Shown here in pieces: positions 12,304-23,735 of a stretch of 64,000 nucleotides of DNA. The stretch comes from Tetrahymena elliotti 4EA (lineage: Eukaryota > Ciliophora > Oligohymenophorea > Hymenostomatida > Tetrahymenidae), in contig JH720309.1 of the NCBI GenBank assembly GCA_000231825.2, positions 565,350 to 629,349 on the forward strand. Reading direction: 5' to 3'. Under the pieces are notes generated by a model. That model was not told the DNA's origin, ran no database searches, and saw only the letters and a program-made list of their open reading frames with translations. A program made the position numbers and the translations under genes. How positions within the stretch are numbered: position 1 is the stretch's first letter; each line of letters opens with the position of its first letter.

Positions 12304-14290
12304 TATCACCAATGTTATTTTTACTAGAGGTCAAGATCCAAAGTTTAATACATATTAGAGCATTTAGCCTAACCTGATCTTAATATATTTGCTAATTTCG
12401 CCTATTCTATTTTACCTTAAAAATAAATTTTGAATCAAGAAATATTTAAAAGAATGAGAAAAGCATTAAAATTTGGATTCCAAATAAAAATAAATAAATC
12501 AGCCTAATAAAATCAACTAATTGTTTGTAAATTAAGGGCTTTATTTTTTCAAAAATGCTTAATTAATATAGAAGATATATTTTTACGTTACGCCAAGAGT
12601 AAAAATTTAGAGATTAGGGCATTTTGATAACTCGGGTACTAATTCTTATACACCCAGTTCACCAATCTTATTCTTACTTTTATAAAATTATAAAAATTAA
12701 ATTTCTCTAAAGAAATATTTAAATCAAAGGATGATAACAAGATAAATATATAGAAATAAAAATTAATGAATGAGCAAGCAAGCCAACAAATAAACCAATC
12801 CAAATTAATCAAGAAAACGCTCATAAATTAACTTTTTACATTTTTCAAAAATGCATAATTAATATTGAAATATTTATTTTTACAAGAATTAAAGAGTCAA
12901 AGTTTAGAGATTAGGGCATTTAGCTAACTCTGATGCTAAATTGTATGCACCGATTTCACCAATATTATTCTTACTTTTAAAAAATTATATTTTGAGTAAA
13001 AAGAATTTAAAAAAATGAGAAAGACATTATTAAACTGTGAATTAAATATGAAAAAATAAATGAATAATACTTTATGCAGAGAGTCAAAGTTTTAAGATTA
13101 AAGGATTTTGATCCTAATTCCTATACACCGATATCGCCAATATTATTGTTACTTTTGTAAAATTATAAAAAAATTTGAATAAAGAAACATTTAATAGATT
13201 GAGATAAACATAAAAATGTGAATTAAACATGAAGCGGCAAATAAAAGTTAATGAATAAGCCAAACAAATATCTAGTAAACCAGCCTAAATTAATCAGCCA
13301 ATCACTCACAAATTAATAAATTCAATTCTTTCTTTTTTTAAAAATGAATAATTGATATTCAAACATTATCTTTACCTAGATTAAGATCCAAACTTTAGAG
13401 ATTAGAGCATTTTGCTAACTCAGATCCTAGTTCTTTTGCATTCATTTGATTAATTTTATTATTACTTTTAAAAAAAAATAATTTTTGAATAGAGGAATAT
13501 TAAGAAGGATGAGAAAAACATAAAAATTTATATAAAATTTAGAAGCACCAAATAAAAATTTAAGAAGGACCAGACTCAAAACAGTCAATAAAATATTTAT
13601 ATATTAAATTCTTTATTGTTTCAATAATTAATAATAATTCATATTGAAATATTCTTACCTTAAGCCAAGAGTCAAAGTTTAGAGATTAGAACATTTTGCT
13701 AACCCAGATCCTACTTCTTTTACACCCATTTCATTAATATTACTATCACTTTTAAAAAATAAAAACAGGTTTTGAAAAGAGAAATATTTCAAAGAATGTT
13801 AAAACATAACAATTTTAATTAAATAGCAAAAATAGAAATTAATGGATGAGCCAAATAAATATCAAGTAAATCAACTCAAAATAATCAGTAAATGTTCATT
13901 CATTAAATTTTTTATAAGATTTCAAAAATGGTTAATTAATATTGAAACTCTATTCTTACCTCAGGTCAAGAATCAAAGTAGAGAGATTAGAGCATTTTGC
14001 TAACTCAGAACATAATCCTTATACTCCAATTTCATTTATATGATCCTTTCTTTTTAAAAATTATCAAAAGAAATATTGAATAAATTATAAAGCATACAAA
14101 TTTAAATAAAATAAGAAAACAACAAATCAAAATTAATTAATGTGACAAAATAATACCAAGTAAAAAAAAGAGTAGATCAATTATAAAATATAATTAATAT
14201 TGAAACATTAATTACTTATGGTTAAAAGTTAAAGTTAAGAGATTTGATTATTTTTAAAGAAAATGAATAATTTTACCCCAATCTAATATC
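12304..14290 (-). pseudogene. Array of leucine-rich-repeat exons, one repeat per exon, decayed
   Basis: Read on the minus strand, the roughly 290-300 bp tandem unit holds a ~90-nt exon encoding one LRR of the ribonuclease-inhibitor type (motif ELAKCSNLQTLTL, with NNIGEIG before it), then a ~200-nt intron with GT-AG ends. In transcription order the exons are about 14049-13960, 13748-13659, 13464-13376, 13151-13071, 12973-12884 and 12676-12587. Degraded copies lie near 14270-14215 and 12400-12325. Most exons are 90 nt and keep the same splice phase, so joining them gives a continuous repeat protein. Decay signs are the 89-nt exon at 13464-13376, the 1-nt shift in the copy near 12330 and the absence of a recognisable first or last exon. 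In Tetrahymena-type genomes such LRRs occur in large expanded families. It could still be the middle of an expressed gene if the shift is a splice-site misassignment. Confidence 0.65.
12587..14049 (-). repeat. ~290-bp tandem repeat (LRR exon plus intron), about 6 clear copies
   Basis: The unit is visible through the recurring core AGAGATTAGAGCATTTTGCT on the plus strand, near 12609, 12909, 13094 (diverged), 13395, 13680 and 13981. Spacings of the exon ends are 297, 187, 305, 283 and 301 bp. Exon parts are better conserved than intron parts, consistent with past selection on the coding module. Confidence 0.8.
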
Positions 14291-15517
14291 AAGAGTTTAA
14301 TAAGCAGTTATATCAGAGCTTAGTAACTTTAAATAGATAGAAATTAAAATATATGTGTCGTAATTATAAAATTGAAGTACATCGCTGAGATCTGTAATAG
14401 ATGTTACTTTTTATATCAAGATTTATTTCTTTTTTTATTAAATTTGTTTTGATATTATTAAATTGTTTGTGATAATTAATGAATAATAAGAAAATATTGA
14501 ATAACTTTTTCAAACAAAATTTTTTAAAATGATAGGATTAATTGAATTAATCTTTTAATTATCACGAATACAAGTAGCAAATACTGATAAGCAAAAATAG
14601 AAATTTTTCTTTATTTTCTGTGATAATAATAAAATAAAAATATTTTTAGATTCTCAAATCATTAATAAATAGTATTCAAATAAAAAGTAAAATTTTTTGA
14701 TTATCAAATTTCTCATAAAATGAATATAATAAATAGTAAAATAAAATAGAAAAAATTGTTTGATTTTCAAATATCTAATAAAATGGAGATAGTGTTAAAA
14801 TCAAAGTAAAATGTTTTTAATTCTCAAATAAGATTTATTTTATTATTTATTTAGCTAATTTAAATCAGGAAACTAACATTTTTTAATATGAATTTAAAAA
14901 GATAAAATTTTTTGAAAAGGCTTTTATTTTCTTTCCATATAAGCATATAGCCAATACAATTCAACCTAATATTTCCATTCAAAAATTAATTGGTCCTTTC
15001 TGTGGCCCTCCTCCCCAACCCCCTATTAATATATTAGTAATATAACTGAAATTTGGAAAACGTTTTCTGAAAAAAAGTAAAATAAATTAAGTTAATTTTA
15101 CAACTATTTGTTTATTATTTGTAAAATTTTATTTTCTTTTTTTTGAGATGAAAAAATGTTGAGAAGAAAAACATATTTTTTTATTTTTGAAGGTTTAGTA
15201 TTAAATTTTTTATTTCATTGCTTTAGAATGTTAAAAAAATATGTAAAGTTATTTTACTTATTTACAGTTTTAATTTATAGAAGAAATGCATATAAATAAA
15301 TAGAATTTTAAGATTTCTTTGATTTTACATTTCAAAGAATAAACAAAAAATTTTAGAATCTAACACATTTTAAAAGGAATTCGATTTAATAAACTAAAAA
15401 GGTGATTGGTAGTATATATTTTTAATTATTTAAAAAGATTTTCTCAGAAATTTCACAATTACAGAATAAATTATCTTCATAAATAATAGTGTGGAAATAG
15501 TCAAGCGAAAGAAAAGA
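14291..15517. other. AT-rich spacer with a C-rich tract
   Basis: No gene was found. The only compositional break is a pyrimidine/C-rich stretch at about 14993-15030 (CCTCCTCCCCAACCCCC), rare in this sequence. Its meaning is unknown. Confidence 0.45.
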
Positions 15518-16027
15518 ATGAATGATAAGTTAAAAGTTTTAAAAAAATAGGGATTATTTGTTTTCTTGGACATTTTAAGACTTCATAGAAAAAAATTGCC
15601 AATAGAATTAAGATCTTTTGGTGAATATTTTGAATTATTTTTTCATATTTATATATAAATAGTTAACAGCAACATTATTGAAACATAATTGTTAACAAAT
15701 AGGAGACGTTTATGTAAAATAGGAATTCAGACAACATCAAGACGCTAATAACAGACAATATGAAATGTTCTTAGAGCAATGGTATTTCTTCCTTTTAACC
15801 TAATGATTGAAATATGAACTATTTTTAGAAATCAATTATTATTTTTTTAGAGTATTTTTTTATAAACAAATAGGTAGTATTACTTAGCTGATCTAAAATA
15901 AATGAAAGATGTTAAACAAATTGGAAAGAAAATATCTGAAGAAGATAAAAGATTGTTAAATGATGATTAAATGAAAACTTTAGGCTAGTTGGAAGAAGAA
16001 ACAAAAAAAACTTTCAAAAAATAATGA
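15518..16027 (+). CDS. SDHAF3/ACN9-type succinate dehydrogenase assembly factor
   Basis: Exons 15518-15620, 15703-15781 and 15874-16027 give 111 aa, close to human SDHAF3 (125). The whole protein follows the ACN9 pattern: ILRLHRKKLPIELRSFGD, then YVKQEFRQH, FLEQWQYYLADLK, and a C-terminal ISEEDKRLLNDDQMKTLGQL corresponding to the conserved LNDEQ-IGQL-L block. Family members are small mitochondrial-matrix LYR-type chaperones that protect the iron-sulphur subunit SdhB during complex II assembly. The LYR tripeptide itself is degenerate here (the LDIL region). The second exon-exon junction creates Trp-Gln (TGG TAG), so the intron call depends on TAG being Gln. Start at 15518 is the first ATG that preserves the LHR block; no upstream targeting extension is visible. 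Confidence 0.85.
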
Positions 16028-17264
16028 TTTTATAAGAAAGAAAATACAAAAAAGGACTAACAAAAATTAAATTAATATTTTAACTCTTTATAAATTGATA
16101 AATAAATTATTGTATTCATTTTCTAAACTAGAATTAAAACTAAATCTTTTACTTTAATTCTAACTTCACAAAATATTACAAAATTAATTTTTTTAAGATT
16201 TAATTAAAATTAAAACGAGAATAAGTATTTACAAAATATTTTTAAATATCATCTTTGCAATCATAATACTAAATTATTTTAATTATTTTTATATACACAT
16301 AAAATTCCTTTTTTGCTGATTATTTAAATTAATTGAATTCGAAATTTTATTTAAAAATCTTTATCTACTCATAGATTTTATTTATTACTCCTTTGAGTCT
16401 AATCTTACTATTAATAAACATTAATATCACAATTATTTTCAAACTTTCATTCTCTCTAAGCTAAAACTAGATATTTTCTATGTAAAAGAATTTTATTTGA
16501 AGCTCATTATCTTCTATTTTACTTAGATATATATATTACTTATAATCTTGAGTGAAATAGTTCTTTTTCATGCAGTTTTCTAGCTTTTTCTTCAATAACC
16601 ATCAAAATTTCAGCTAATTTTTACAAAATTTTCTTATTTATTTTTACATTTTATTTTAAAAATTAAAAATTAGGATTTTTGGCAATTTTCAGGATAAAAA
16701 GGTTATTTCCTGTTATTAAAATAACTTTCAAAAATTGTTAAAATTGTTTAGGTTTTGTGAAAATCTAAACAATTTCTTCATTAAATAAAAAAAATGTACT
16801 AAGCCAACTAAAAATAGTGTTTTTGACGCATATAAACAAATAAAGTAGAGTGATAAAAAGAAACAGTACAAAGCTTGAAAAAAGTTCATTATGTTATTAA
16901 TAATTTACTTTCAAATAAATTTTTGTCCTTTGGTGATGAATAAAATTATTTATTCTTTAACTTTAGTATTAATATTTTGCAGACTACTCAATGAAAACAG
17001 CTTCTTTTTTTTTAGATTCATCTAAAATGTAATTATTAAAATAAACAATAGTTAGTTAGTTACTCATAATTCCAATGGTAAATGTTTATTTATTTTTACT
17101 TAGAACTTACTGTAGATCAGCATATTTGTTTAATTCTTTTTTTCTGATTTCTACTTTTCTCAAAGAAATGCTTCATTTCTTTTTTTAATGATGTTGTTTC
17201 TGATTTTTTCACCAAAAAACAAATTGTGTTATAAGTTTGTTTAATGAAATCTCAGTAATGTCTT
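16028..17264. other. AT-rich spacer
   Basis: Nothing recognisable on either strand. It contains the 3' flank of the SDHAF3 gene and the 5' flank of the TPR gene. Confidence 0.45.
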
Positions 17265-19671
17265 ATGGGGATCATAACTTCTAAAATTCCTCTAAATGGG
17301 AAACTCATCTTTATCTTTGCTTTTCTTATTTTTATCGCTTGTCACTTTTCAGCTAGTAAAACATCTAAAGGTTTGTAAAATAAGATATTTTAATATAATT
17401 TTTAATATTATACTAAATTAATTATTCTTTTACAATAAATTATATTGGCTAATGAATTGATTCCTAATAATAATAATTTCTAAAAATAGTATCTTGGATT
17501 ATTTTTCAAATCTCAATATTTGATAGGGTGCAATTAAGATATTAGGTAGATTCTGATCAAAAAAGATATATTTTGAAAAAATTTTTTATTTTTATATCAA
17601 TAAAAACTTTGAAAAATTTAATTCAAGCAATTTCTACTAATTTGATAAAACTTCAAGAGAATAATGATCAGACTCTAATTTATTGCCAAAAAATTAAAAA
17701 AAACAAGACAAATAACTCACAACTCCTAACCAATTTAATAGAGAAGTCATCTATTTACATAAATGTAATAAATATGGACTTGGAATGGTGCACTAGAACT
17801 CTTTAAAGAATACCAAAAGAAAGGATAAGCTTATTAATCTTCTTTAACAAATTAGATAATTAATATATGTGCTTAAATTCAACCAAAAATTGAAAGTTGT
17901 AGACTTTAGTTAGGAAATACAACACTTTAACTAAAACTATATAATGAGGTGAGCAATTTCTAATAGAAGCGTTTCAATCAAAAACCTAAAAACCATATTT
18001 ACCACTTTAATCTAGGAAAATCTTATTAGTTGCAAGGAATGCTGGATAAGGCCATTAATTCCTATTAGAAATGTTTAGAGATAAATCCTAAAGACCATAC
18101 TTGCCACTTTCATCTAGGAGATGCTTATTACCTTAAAGGTATGCTTGGTGGAATCTATTATTTCCTATTTAAAATGTTTAGAGCTCAATCCTAAAGACCA
18201 TGCTTGCTACTTTTATCTAGGATATACTTACAAGAAGAAAGGCATGCTCGATGAGGCAATGAATTGCTATTTAAAAGGCTTAGAAATCAATCCTAAATAC
18301 CATACTTGCTACTTTTATTTAGGATAGGCTTAGGAGATGAAAGGCATGGTTGATGAGGCATTAAGTTCCTATTAAAAAGGCTTAAAGATAAATCCTAAAG
18401 ACAAACATGGCCACTTATATCTAGGAAACATTTACAAGGAGAAAGGCATGCTTGATGAGGCCATTAATTCCTATTAGAAACATTTAGAGATCAATCCTAA
18501 AGATGATACTTGCTACTTTCATCTAGGAATTGCTTATTGTGATAAAGGCATGCAAGGTGAGTGCATCAATTCCTATTTGAAATATATAGAGATAAATCCG
18601 AACAAGGATGAATACTGCTAAAATCTAGGAATTACTTATTAGGAGAATGGTATGCTCGATTAGGCCATCAATTGCTATTAGAAATATTTAGAGATAAAAC
18701 CTAATTAATCACCCTGATTACCTCTATTCACTAGGAAATGCTTATTATGAGAAAGGTTTGAGGGATGAAGCCATAAATTCTTATTTAAAATGTTTAGAGA
18801 TAAATCCCAAAGACAATGATTGCTACATGAATCTAGGAATTGCTTATGAAAATAAAGGCATGCTGGATGAGGCGATAAATTGCTATTTGAAATGTTTAGA
18901 GACCAATCCTAAAAAAGATAATTGCTACTTTTATCTAGGAAATGCTTATCAGGAGAAAAGAATGCTGGATGAGGCTATAAATTCTTATTTAAAATATTTA
19001 GAGATAAATCATAAACACAATACTTGCCATTATAATATAGGAAATGCTTATGAGTAGAAAAGAAAGTTAGATGAGGCTATAAATTCCTATATGAAATAGT
19101 AATCAACCCTAAAAAAGTTGCTTGTCATAGGAGTCTAGGAATTGCTTATCAAGATAAAGGCATGCTTGATGAGGCAATAAATTCCTATTTGAAATATTTG
19201 GAGATAAATCCTAAAGAAGATGATTGCCACTTTTATCTAGGAAATGTTTTTCAAGATAAAGGTATGCTGGATGAGGCAATAAATTCCTATTTGAGATGTT
19301 TAAAGATAAATCTTAAAAACGATGATTGCCACTATAATCTAGGAAAAGCTTATCAAGATAAAGGCATGCTGGATGAAGCCATAAATTCCTATTTGAAATG
19401 TATAGAGATCAATCCTAAAAGCGATGATGGCCACATGAATCTAGGAATTGCTTATAAAGATAAAGAGAAGCTAGATGAGGCAATAAATTCCTATTTGAAA
19501 TGTTTAGAGATAAATCCTAAACACCATACTTGCCACTTTTATCTAGGAAATACTTAGAATGATAAAGGTATGTCCGAAGAGTCCCTCAAATCATATTTAA
19601 AATGCCTCAAGATTTTAAAAAATGATGAAGACTAATAAAAGAAAATTAGAATAAAAAAATCATAAATTTGA
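17265..19671 (+). pseudogene. Tetratricopeptide-repeat protein gene with several frameshifts
   Basis: A possible first exon (17265 to about 17371) encodes a signal-peptide-like start (MGIITSKIPLNGK followed by LIFIFAFLIFIACHF). From about 18020 to 19640 there are about 15.5 TPR units of 34 residues (consensus GMLDEAINSYLKCLEINPK plus CHFYLGNAYQ). Each unit is 102 nt and near-identical at DNA level. The frame is broken near 18145 (one extra base), near 18705 and near 19095 (about 5 bases missing), with each break followed by resumption of the same repeat. The region 17520-17990 also changes frame once and its exon structure is unresolved. The end is TGA 19669-19671. TPRs form helical protein-binding solenoids; the partner cannot be told. 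Assembly error in a tandem repeat is an alternative to true pseudogenisation. Confidence 0.75.
18020..19640 (+). repeat. 102-bp tandem coding repeat (TPR units)
   Basis: About 15.5 head-to-tail copies, recognisable by GGCATGCTNGATGAGGC at the start of helix A and AATCCTAAA near the end of helix A. Copies 12-15 are closest to one another, suggesting recent expansion by unequal exchange. Confidence 0.85.
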
Positions 19672-21922
19672 AGAAATGGTAAAATAATTCTTCAAAACTT
19701 AAATCCTTTAAAAGTATTTAAATAAATATTTTATTTATCAGCTAACTTGTTTTTGAAAAAATTATTTTTATTTTATTTTATAGTTTTTTATTTTAAATTA
19801 ATTCTAAAAAAAATTTTCGTAGTGGTAAAATTTCAAAATTTAAATTTGTTTTGTTAAATCCCTAAAATTTTGTGCAAGTCCATCTTTGAAGAGTAAAAAA
19901 AGATTTAATTTACTAAACAAGTAGAAAGCTCTATAATACTCTTTGTAAAAATAATAAAGAGGTAACAAAAATTAATTGGTTATAATATAAAACAAAAATA
20001 ATAAATGTATGTTTTGAATTCAAAGTAATATTAATTTTTATTGAATGCTATTTGAATAATAAGGATCAATCATTAAATTTTTAAAAAACAATAAAATTGG
20101 CAGTAAAAAATTTGAAAAGATATATTTTTATAGTTCGTATTTCATTTCCCAAATTTATAAATTTGCAATTAAAACTAAAGAACAATTTAATTTTTTTGCT
20201 TTAGTCATTACAAATTTATTGATTTTAATCTAGACAAATATACACATTCATTTTAATATTTTTTTCTTATTTTTTTATGAAATTCTAACCAAAATTGAAG
20301 AGAAAAGTTAATAAAAAATCAATTGATTGTTTTGGTTTGATTTTTATCTTGTTTTTTATCCTTTTTATAGTTGTTAGCTATTTTGTGAAAGGCAAAGAAA
20401 AAATTTGAAAAAGATATTTTTTAATTTAGGTTTTTTTCATAATACAGATAATACAGGACATATGATACTTTTTTTAACAATGAAATAGTTGGATTTAATG
20501 AGAAAAATTATCAGCTATGATAATTTTGAACTTAATTTCTGAAAAATAGCTACATTTTGTAATAAAATCAGTGCTTTTATTTTATTTTTGTATTTAAAAT
20601 GGTTGAAAATTGTCTAAATTTTGTTTGCATTTCTTTGAAAAATATATTGAGTTGTAATTTTTTAAAGATCTGGAATAATTCTGAATTTTGTATTAATAGC
20701 TTTTATTTGAACTTTGATATTCTAACTAATTTATTTTGGATACTTGCATTTATTTATTGAGGTATGCTTGAAAGAAAGAAATAAAATAGCTTAAAAATAA
20801 ATTAAGTTTGAGCAATTTTAAGAGCATAATTTATCAAAGTTAAATGTTTTGGATTGTATTCATTTATTAAATTTAAGACTTTCTTTTTATAGAAAATTGG
20901 CTGGAATTTTAGCTGACTAATTAATTTATCTTTTTTTTTTTAGTTTTAGAGAAGATAAAAAATAAAATAGGGGGCTGTTTTAAAATTTTACAAGGGTTAA
21001 ATGGCTTAATATAAAAATATCCTTATTAATGGAAATGATGTAATAAAGGATATTTGAATAAATCGTGGGTGAAACCAATATTTAAAATATAATTTAGAAT
21101 TATTATTGAGATATTATTTATATAATCTTAAGGAAATATGATTTAATATTCGCTTCTCCTTTTTTTCCCTCAAAACCAACAGACAGATAGATAGCAAAGA
21201 TATTTTTTCTCAAAAATCACAAATTAAAGAAAGATTTTTTTCAAACGAATTTGGCAAATTTTTTGTAGGTATCAAATAAATATTCAAAGTAATATAAATT
21301 GATTAAAACTGTATCAATAAATCAATAAAATTAAGCGGATATTTATTCAAAATTAGATAACGATTATTGAATCATAAAATAGGAGATTTAAGGTCTTAAA
21401 AATGATTGACTAAAAATATGTTTTCTACCAAAAGTAATTCAAATAGGGAAACAAAGTAAATAGAGCTATTATTAATCATAACAATCGACCTAGAAAAATG
21501 CATTAATCTTTAATGGGCGAGTGACAGAAATCTTGTTAGAAGAAAGAAAGAAACGAATGAATGAATGTATAAATATGTTTGATTAGGTGGGGGATAGAAT
21601 AAATTTAAATGGGAATATATTAATTGTTTTTGATAGATAAAATGAAATGCAAAATTAAAATTTGTTTGATTGCTTATTTGGTTTTTTGATTGATTGATTG
21701 ATTACTAATAAAATAGCTTGTAATTTACAAGTTTTTTTGAATAGAGAGAGTTAAAAGTTAAGTTTTGATGAAAGCAAATTTTAATAATTAAAAAAAAAAG
21801 TGGGGTCTAAATTAACTACCTTTAAATTGTGAATATCTTCTTCTATCAGATAAAGGATAATATTAATATTTTAAAAGGTTAAAAAATTTAATTAAAAAAA
21901 AAGTAAAACTCACATATCAAAA
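19672..21922. other. Long AT-rich spacer
   Basis: Over 2 kb without a credible exon on either strand. It contains a hairpin-forming segment at 21005-21056 (listed separately) and the 5' flank of TCTP, with an A-rich leader up to the ATG at 21923. Confidence 0.5.
21005..21056. repeat. Hairpin segment, related to one at 41122-41166
   Basis: Two arms, ATATCCTTATTA and TAATAAAGGATAT, can pair with one bulge around a short loop. The flank CTTAATATAAAA is shared with a similar hairpin 20 kb away. It may be a small dispersed element or structured RNA. Confidence 0.4.
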
Positions 21923-22597
21923 ATGAAGGTCTATACTGATATTTTCTCTGGAGAAGAAATCGTCTCCGACTCTTTCAAGTTCGAATACGTCTTCGAAAAG
22001 GTTGGTGTCGAACTTAAGTCCAGCTACATTACTAAGGCTGAAGGTGATATCGATATTGGTTGTGGTAACGCTTTCGGTGGTTCTGGTGAAGAAGAAGGCA
22101 AGGCTGATGCTGAAAAGGTAAATAAAATTTTCATTTTAATCCATAAACTCCTTCCAGCAATTAAAAACAAAGCGGCTCGATATAGAATTGTATCCCCCCT
22201 ACTGCTTCACTGTTTTTATTTTTCAAGAATTGTTAAAATAGTGATTCATTTATTAATATCTTATTTTCTAATAACTAAAAAGGTTTTGGACATCATCGAT
22301 GCTTTTAAATACCAAGAAACCTCTTTCGGTAAGAAGGATTACACTACTTATATTAAGGGATACATGAAGAAGGTTAAAGCTTACTTGGAAGAAAAGAACC
22401 CTGAAAGAGTTGCAGGATTTATCAAGGGTGCTGGTGAAATGGTTAAATGGATCTTAGAAAACTTCGACGAATTCACTTTCTACACCCCCGAATCTTATGA
22501 CACTGAAAACTCTATCATCCTCTCTTACTACAAGGGTGAAGATGCTACCCCCACCTTCGTCTTCTTCATCGACGGTCTTAAGGGCATGCTCGTTTGA
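21923..22597 (+). CDS. Translationally controlled tumour protein (TCTP)
   Basis: Exons 21923-22117 and 22283-22597 encode 169 aa, the normal TCTP size (about 170). Visible signatures are MKVYTDIFSGEEIVSDSF at the start, the acidic flexible loop (GGSGEEEGKADAEK), YIKGYMKKVKAYLEEKNPER in the helical hairpin, and YYKGEDATPTFVFFIDGLK at the end. TCTP is an abundant cytosolic protein linked in the family to growth control, calcium and microtubule binding and GTPase regulation. Codons are strongly biased (GGT, AAG, GTC, TTC, almost no TAA/TAG Gln) compared with neighbours, as expected for a highly expressed gene. The 165-nt intron (22118-22282) is a multiple of three and has no stop, so a naive frame runs through it and adds 55 foreign residues. 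Its composition and the family length show it is an intron. Confidence 0.95.
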   Translation: MKVYTDIFSGEEIVSDSFKFEYVFEKVGVELKSSYITKAEGDIDIGCGNAFGGSGEEEGKADAEKVNKIFILIHKLLPAIKNKAARYRIVSPLLLHCFYFSRIVKIVIHLLISYFLITKKVLDIIDAFKYQETSFGKKDYTTYIKGYMKKVKAYLEEKNPERVAGFIKGAGEMVKWILENFDEFTFYTPESYDTENSIILSYYKGEDATPTFVFFIDGLKGMLV

Positions 22598-23041
22598 TTT
22601 CAAACAATAAACAAATAATTTAATATTTTTAATCTGTAATATTTTCCGTATTCTTATTAGTGTATATTATAGCTCCTTTTTTATCATTCTCCCTCCTTCA
22701 AAAGGAAAAATGTTATAGATTTCTCTATATATAAATATATATTTAAAATTATAATTAACAATCTCGAATCAAAAACAAATTACAAAAAGCATGCAATTCT
22801 ATTCTATAATATAAAATAATCAAAAACTTTGATTCACTAACTCAATATCAATTTTTAAAAATTAATAATGCAAATCTATAAATTTGTATGAAAGTCTGAT
22901 TTATTTTTAGTTTTTTTTTGATTGAAACCTTTTTTTGACAATTTGAAAATTAAATTTATCATCTTAAAAATACCCCAAATAATTCAATAATGAATGAATA
23001 AATAAAAAAATACAGAAATGGTTTACAATTAAAAACAATTT
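22598..23041. other. Convergent spacer
   Basis: 3' flanks of TCTP (+) and the next minus-strand gene. No feature was seen. Confidence 0.5.
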
Positions 23042-23735
23042 TCAATGTTTGTTGCTTTAAGTTGCTTTTTTATTGAGTTATTTCTGGTTAGTTTCTTCTT
23101 ATGGTTATTATTCTTTTTTCTTTTGATTTCCTTTTAAATTTAAATTTTTGTCAGATTGGCTTTGCTGCAATTAAGGCTGCTTTTTTTTCTATTTTATTTT
23201 TTATAATTCCAAATTTTTAATCAAATAATTTATCAAATAAATTACAAAAGGCTCAATGAAAGGATTTCTTAAGCGCTGTAAAGCCAATTTTCTTCTATTA
23301 TCCGCTATCACATGAGTGACTTCTTCAGGAGCAAGATGACTGTCCATTAAAAGTTACTTTTCTTACTCAAATTTCCTTTAAATTAATTATTAAAAGCAAA
23401 TTCTTAATAAATTCACAAATAAATTATTTTCTTACTAATTGTTAAGTTCTACTTTTGATTCCCTCGTCTATGCTTATCTCTTACTGAAATTAAATTTATC
23501 AGATAGAACTGATTGCAGTCTCCCAATTCTTTGTTTCCTAGACTCCACATCTAAAAAAATAAAAGTTATTTATAAAACAATGTCAATCATTTCTATATTT
23601 ATTACTTGTATTTTCTTAAGAGTCTTGAGATTAAAATTTAGAAGGAGATTGCATAGTAGAAGCTGCAGTTGTTGTTCTAAACATATATTTCTAAGCGGAC
23701 TCAAAATTCATCATACTAGACATTGTTTTAGACAT
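23042..23735 (-). CDS. Small charged protein of unknown function, 173 aa
   Basis: Exons 23735-23606, 23550-23436, 23375-23246 and 23188-23042 join in phase to 174 codons. The N-terminus is Ser/Met-rich (MSKTMSSMMNFESAQ). The middle is helical and basic (KQRIGRLQSVLSDKFNFSKR, VELNNQKFEQEKQLLMDSH), followed by HVIADNRRKLALQRLRNPF. The C-terminal 50 residues are Lys/Gln-rich low complexity (GNQKKKEQQPQEETNQK). No family is recognised. The mixed-charge helix with a disordered basic tail suggests a structural or nucleic-acid-associated role, but nothing in the sequence proves this. A 109-codon frame at 23439-23768 on the other strand is a shadow of exons 1 and 2. Confidence 0.7.

Noticed and set aside
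12587..14049. Satellite or 5S-type non-coding tandem repeat
   Set aside because: The conserved part of each unit encodes a leucine-rich repeat on the minus strand with splice sites at both ends; it shows no 5S rRNA features.
22118..22282. TCTP as a 224-aa protein reading through
   Set aside because: The insert is AT-driven and breaks the family's normal ~170-aa length; clean GT-AG ends support an intron.
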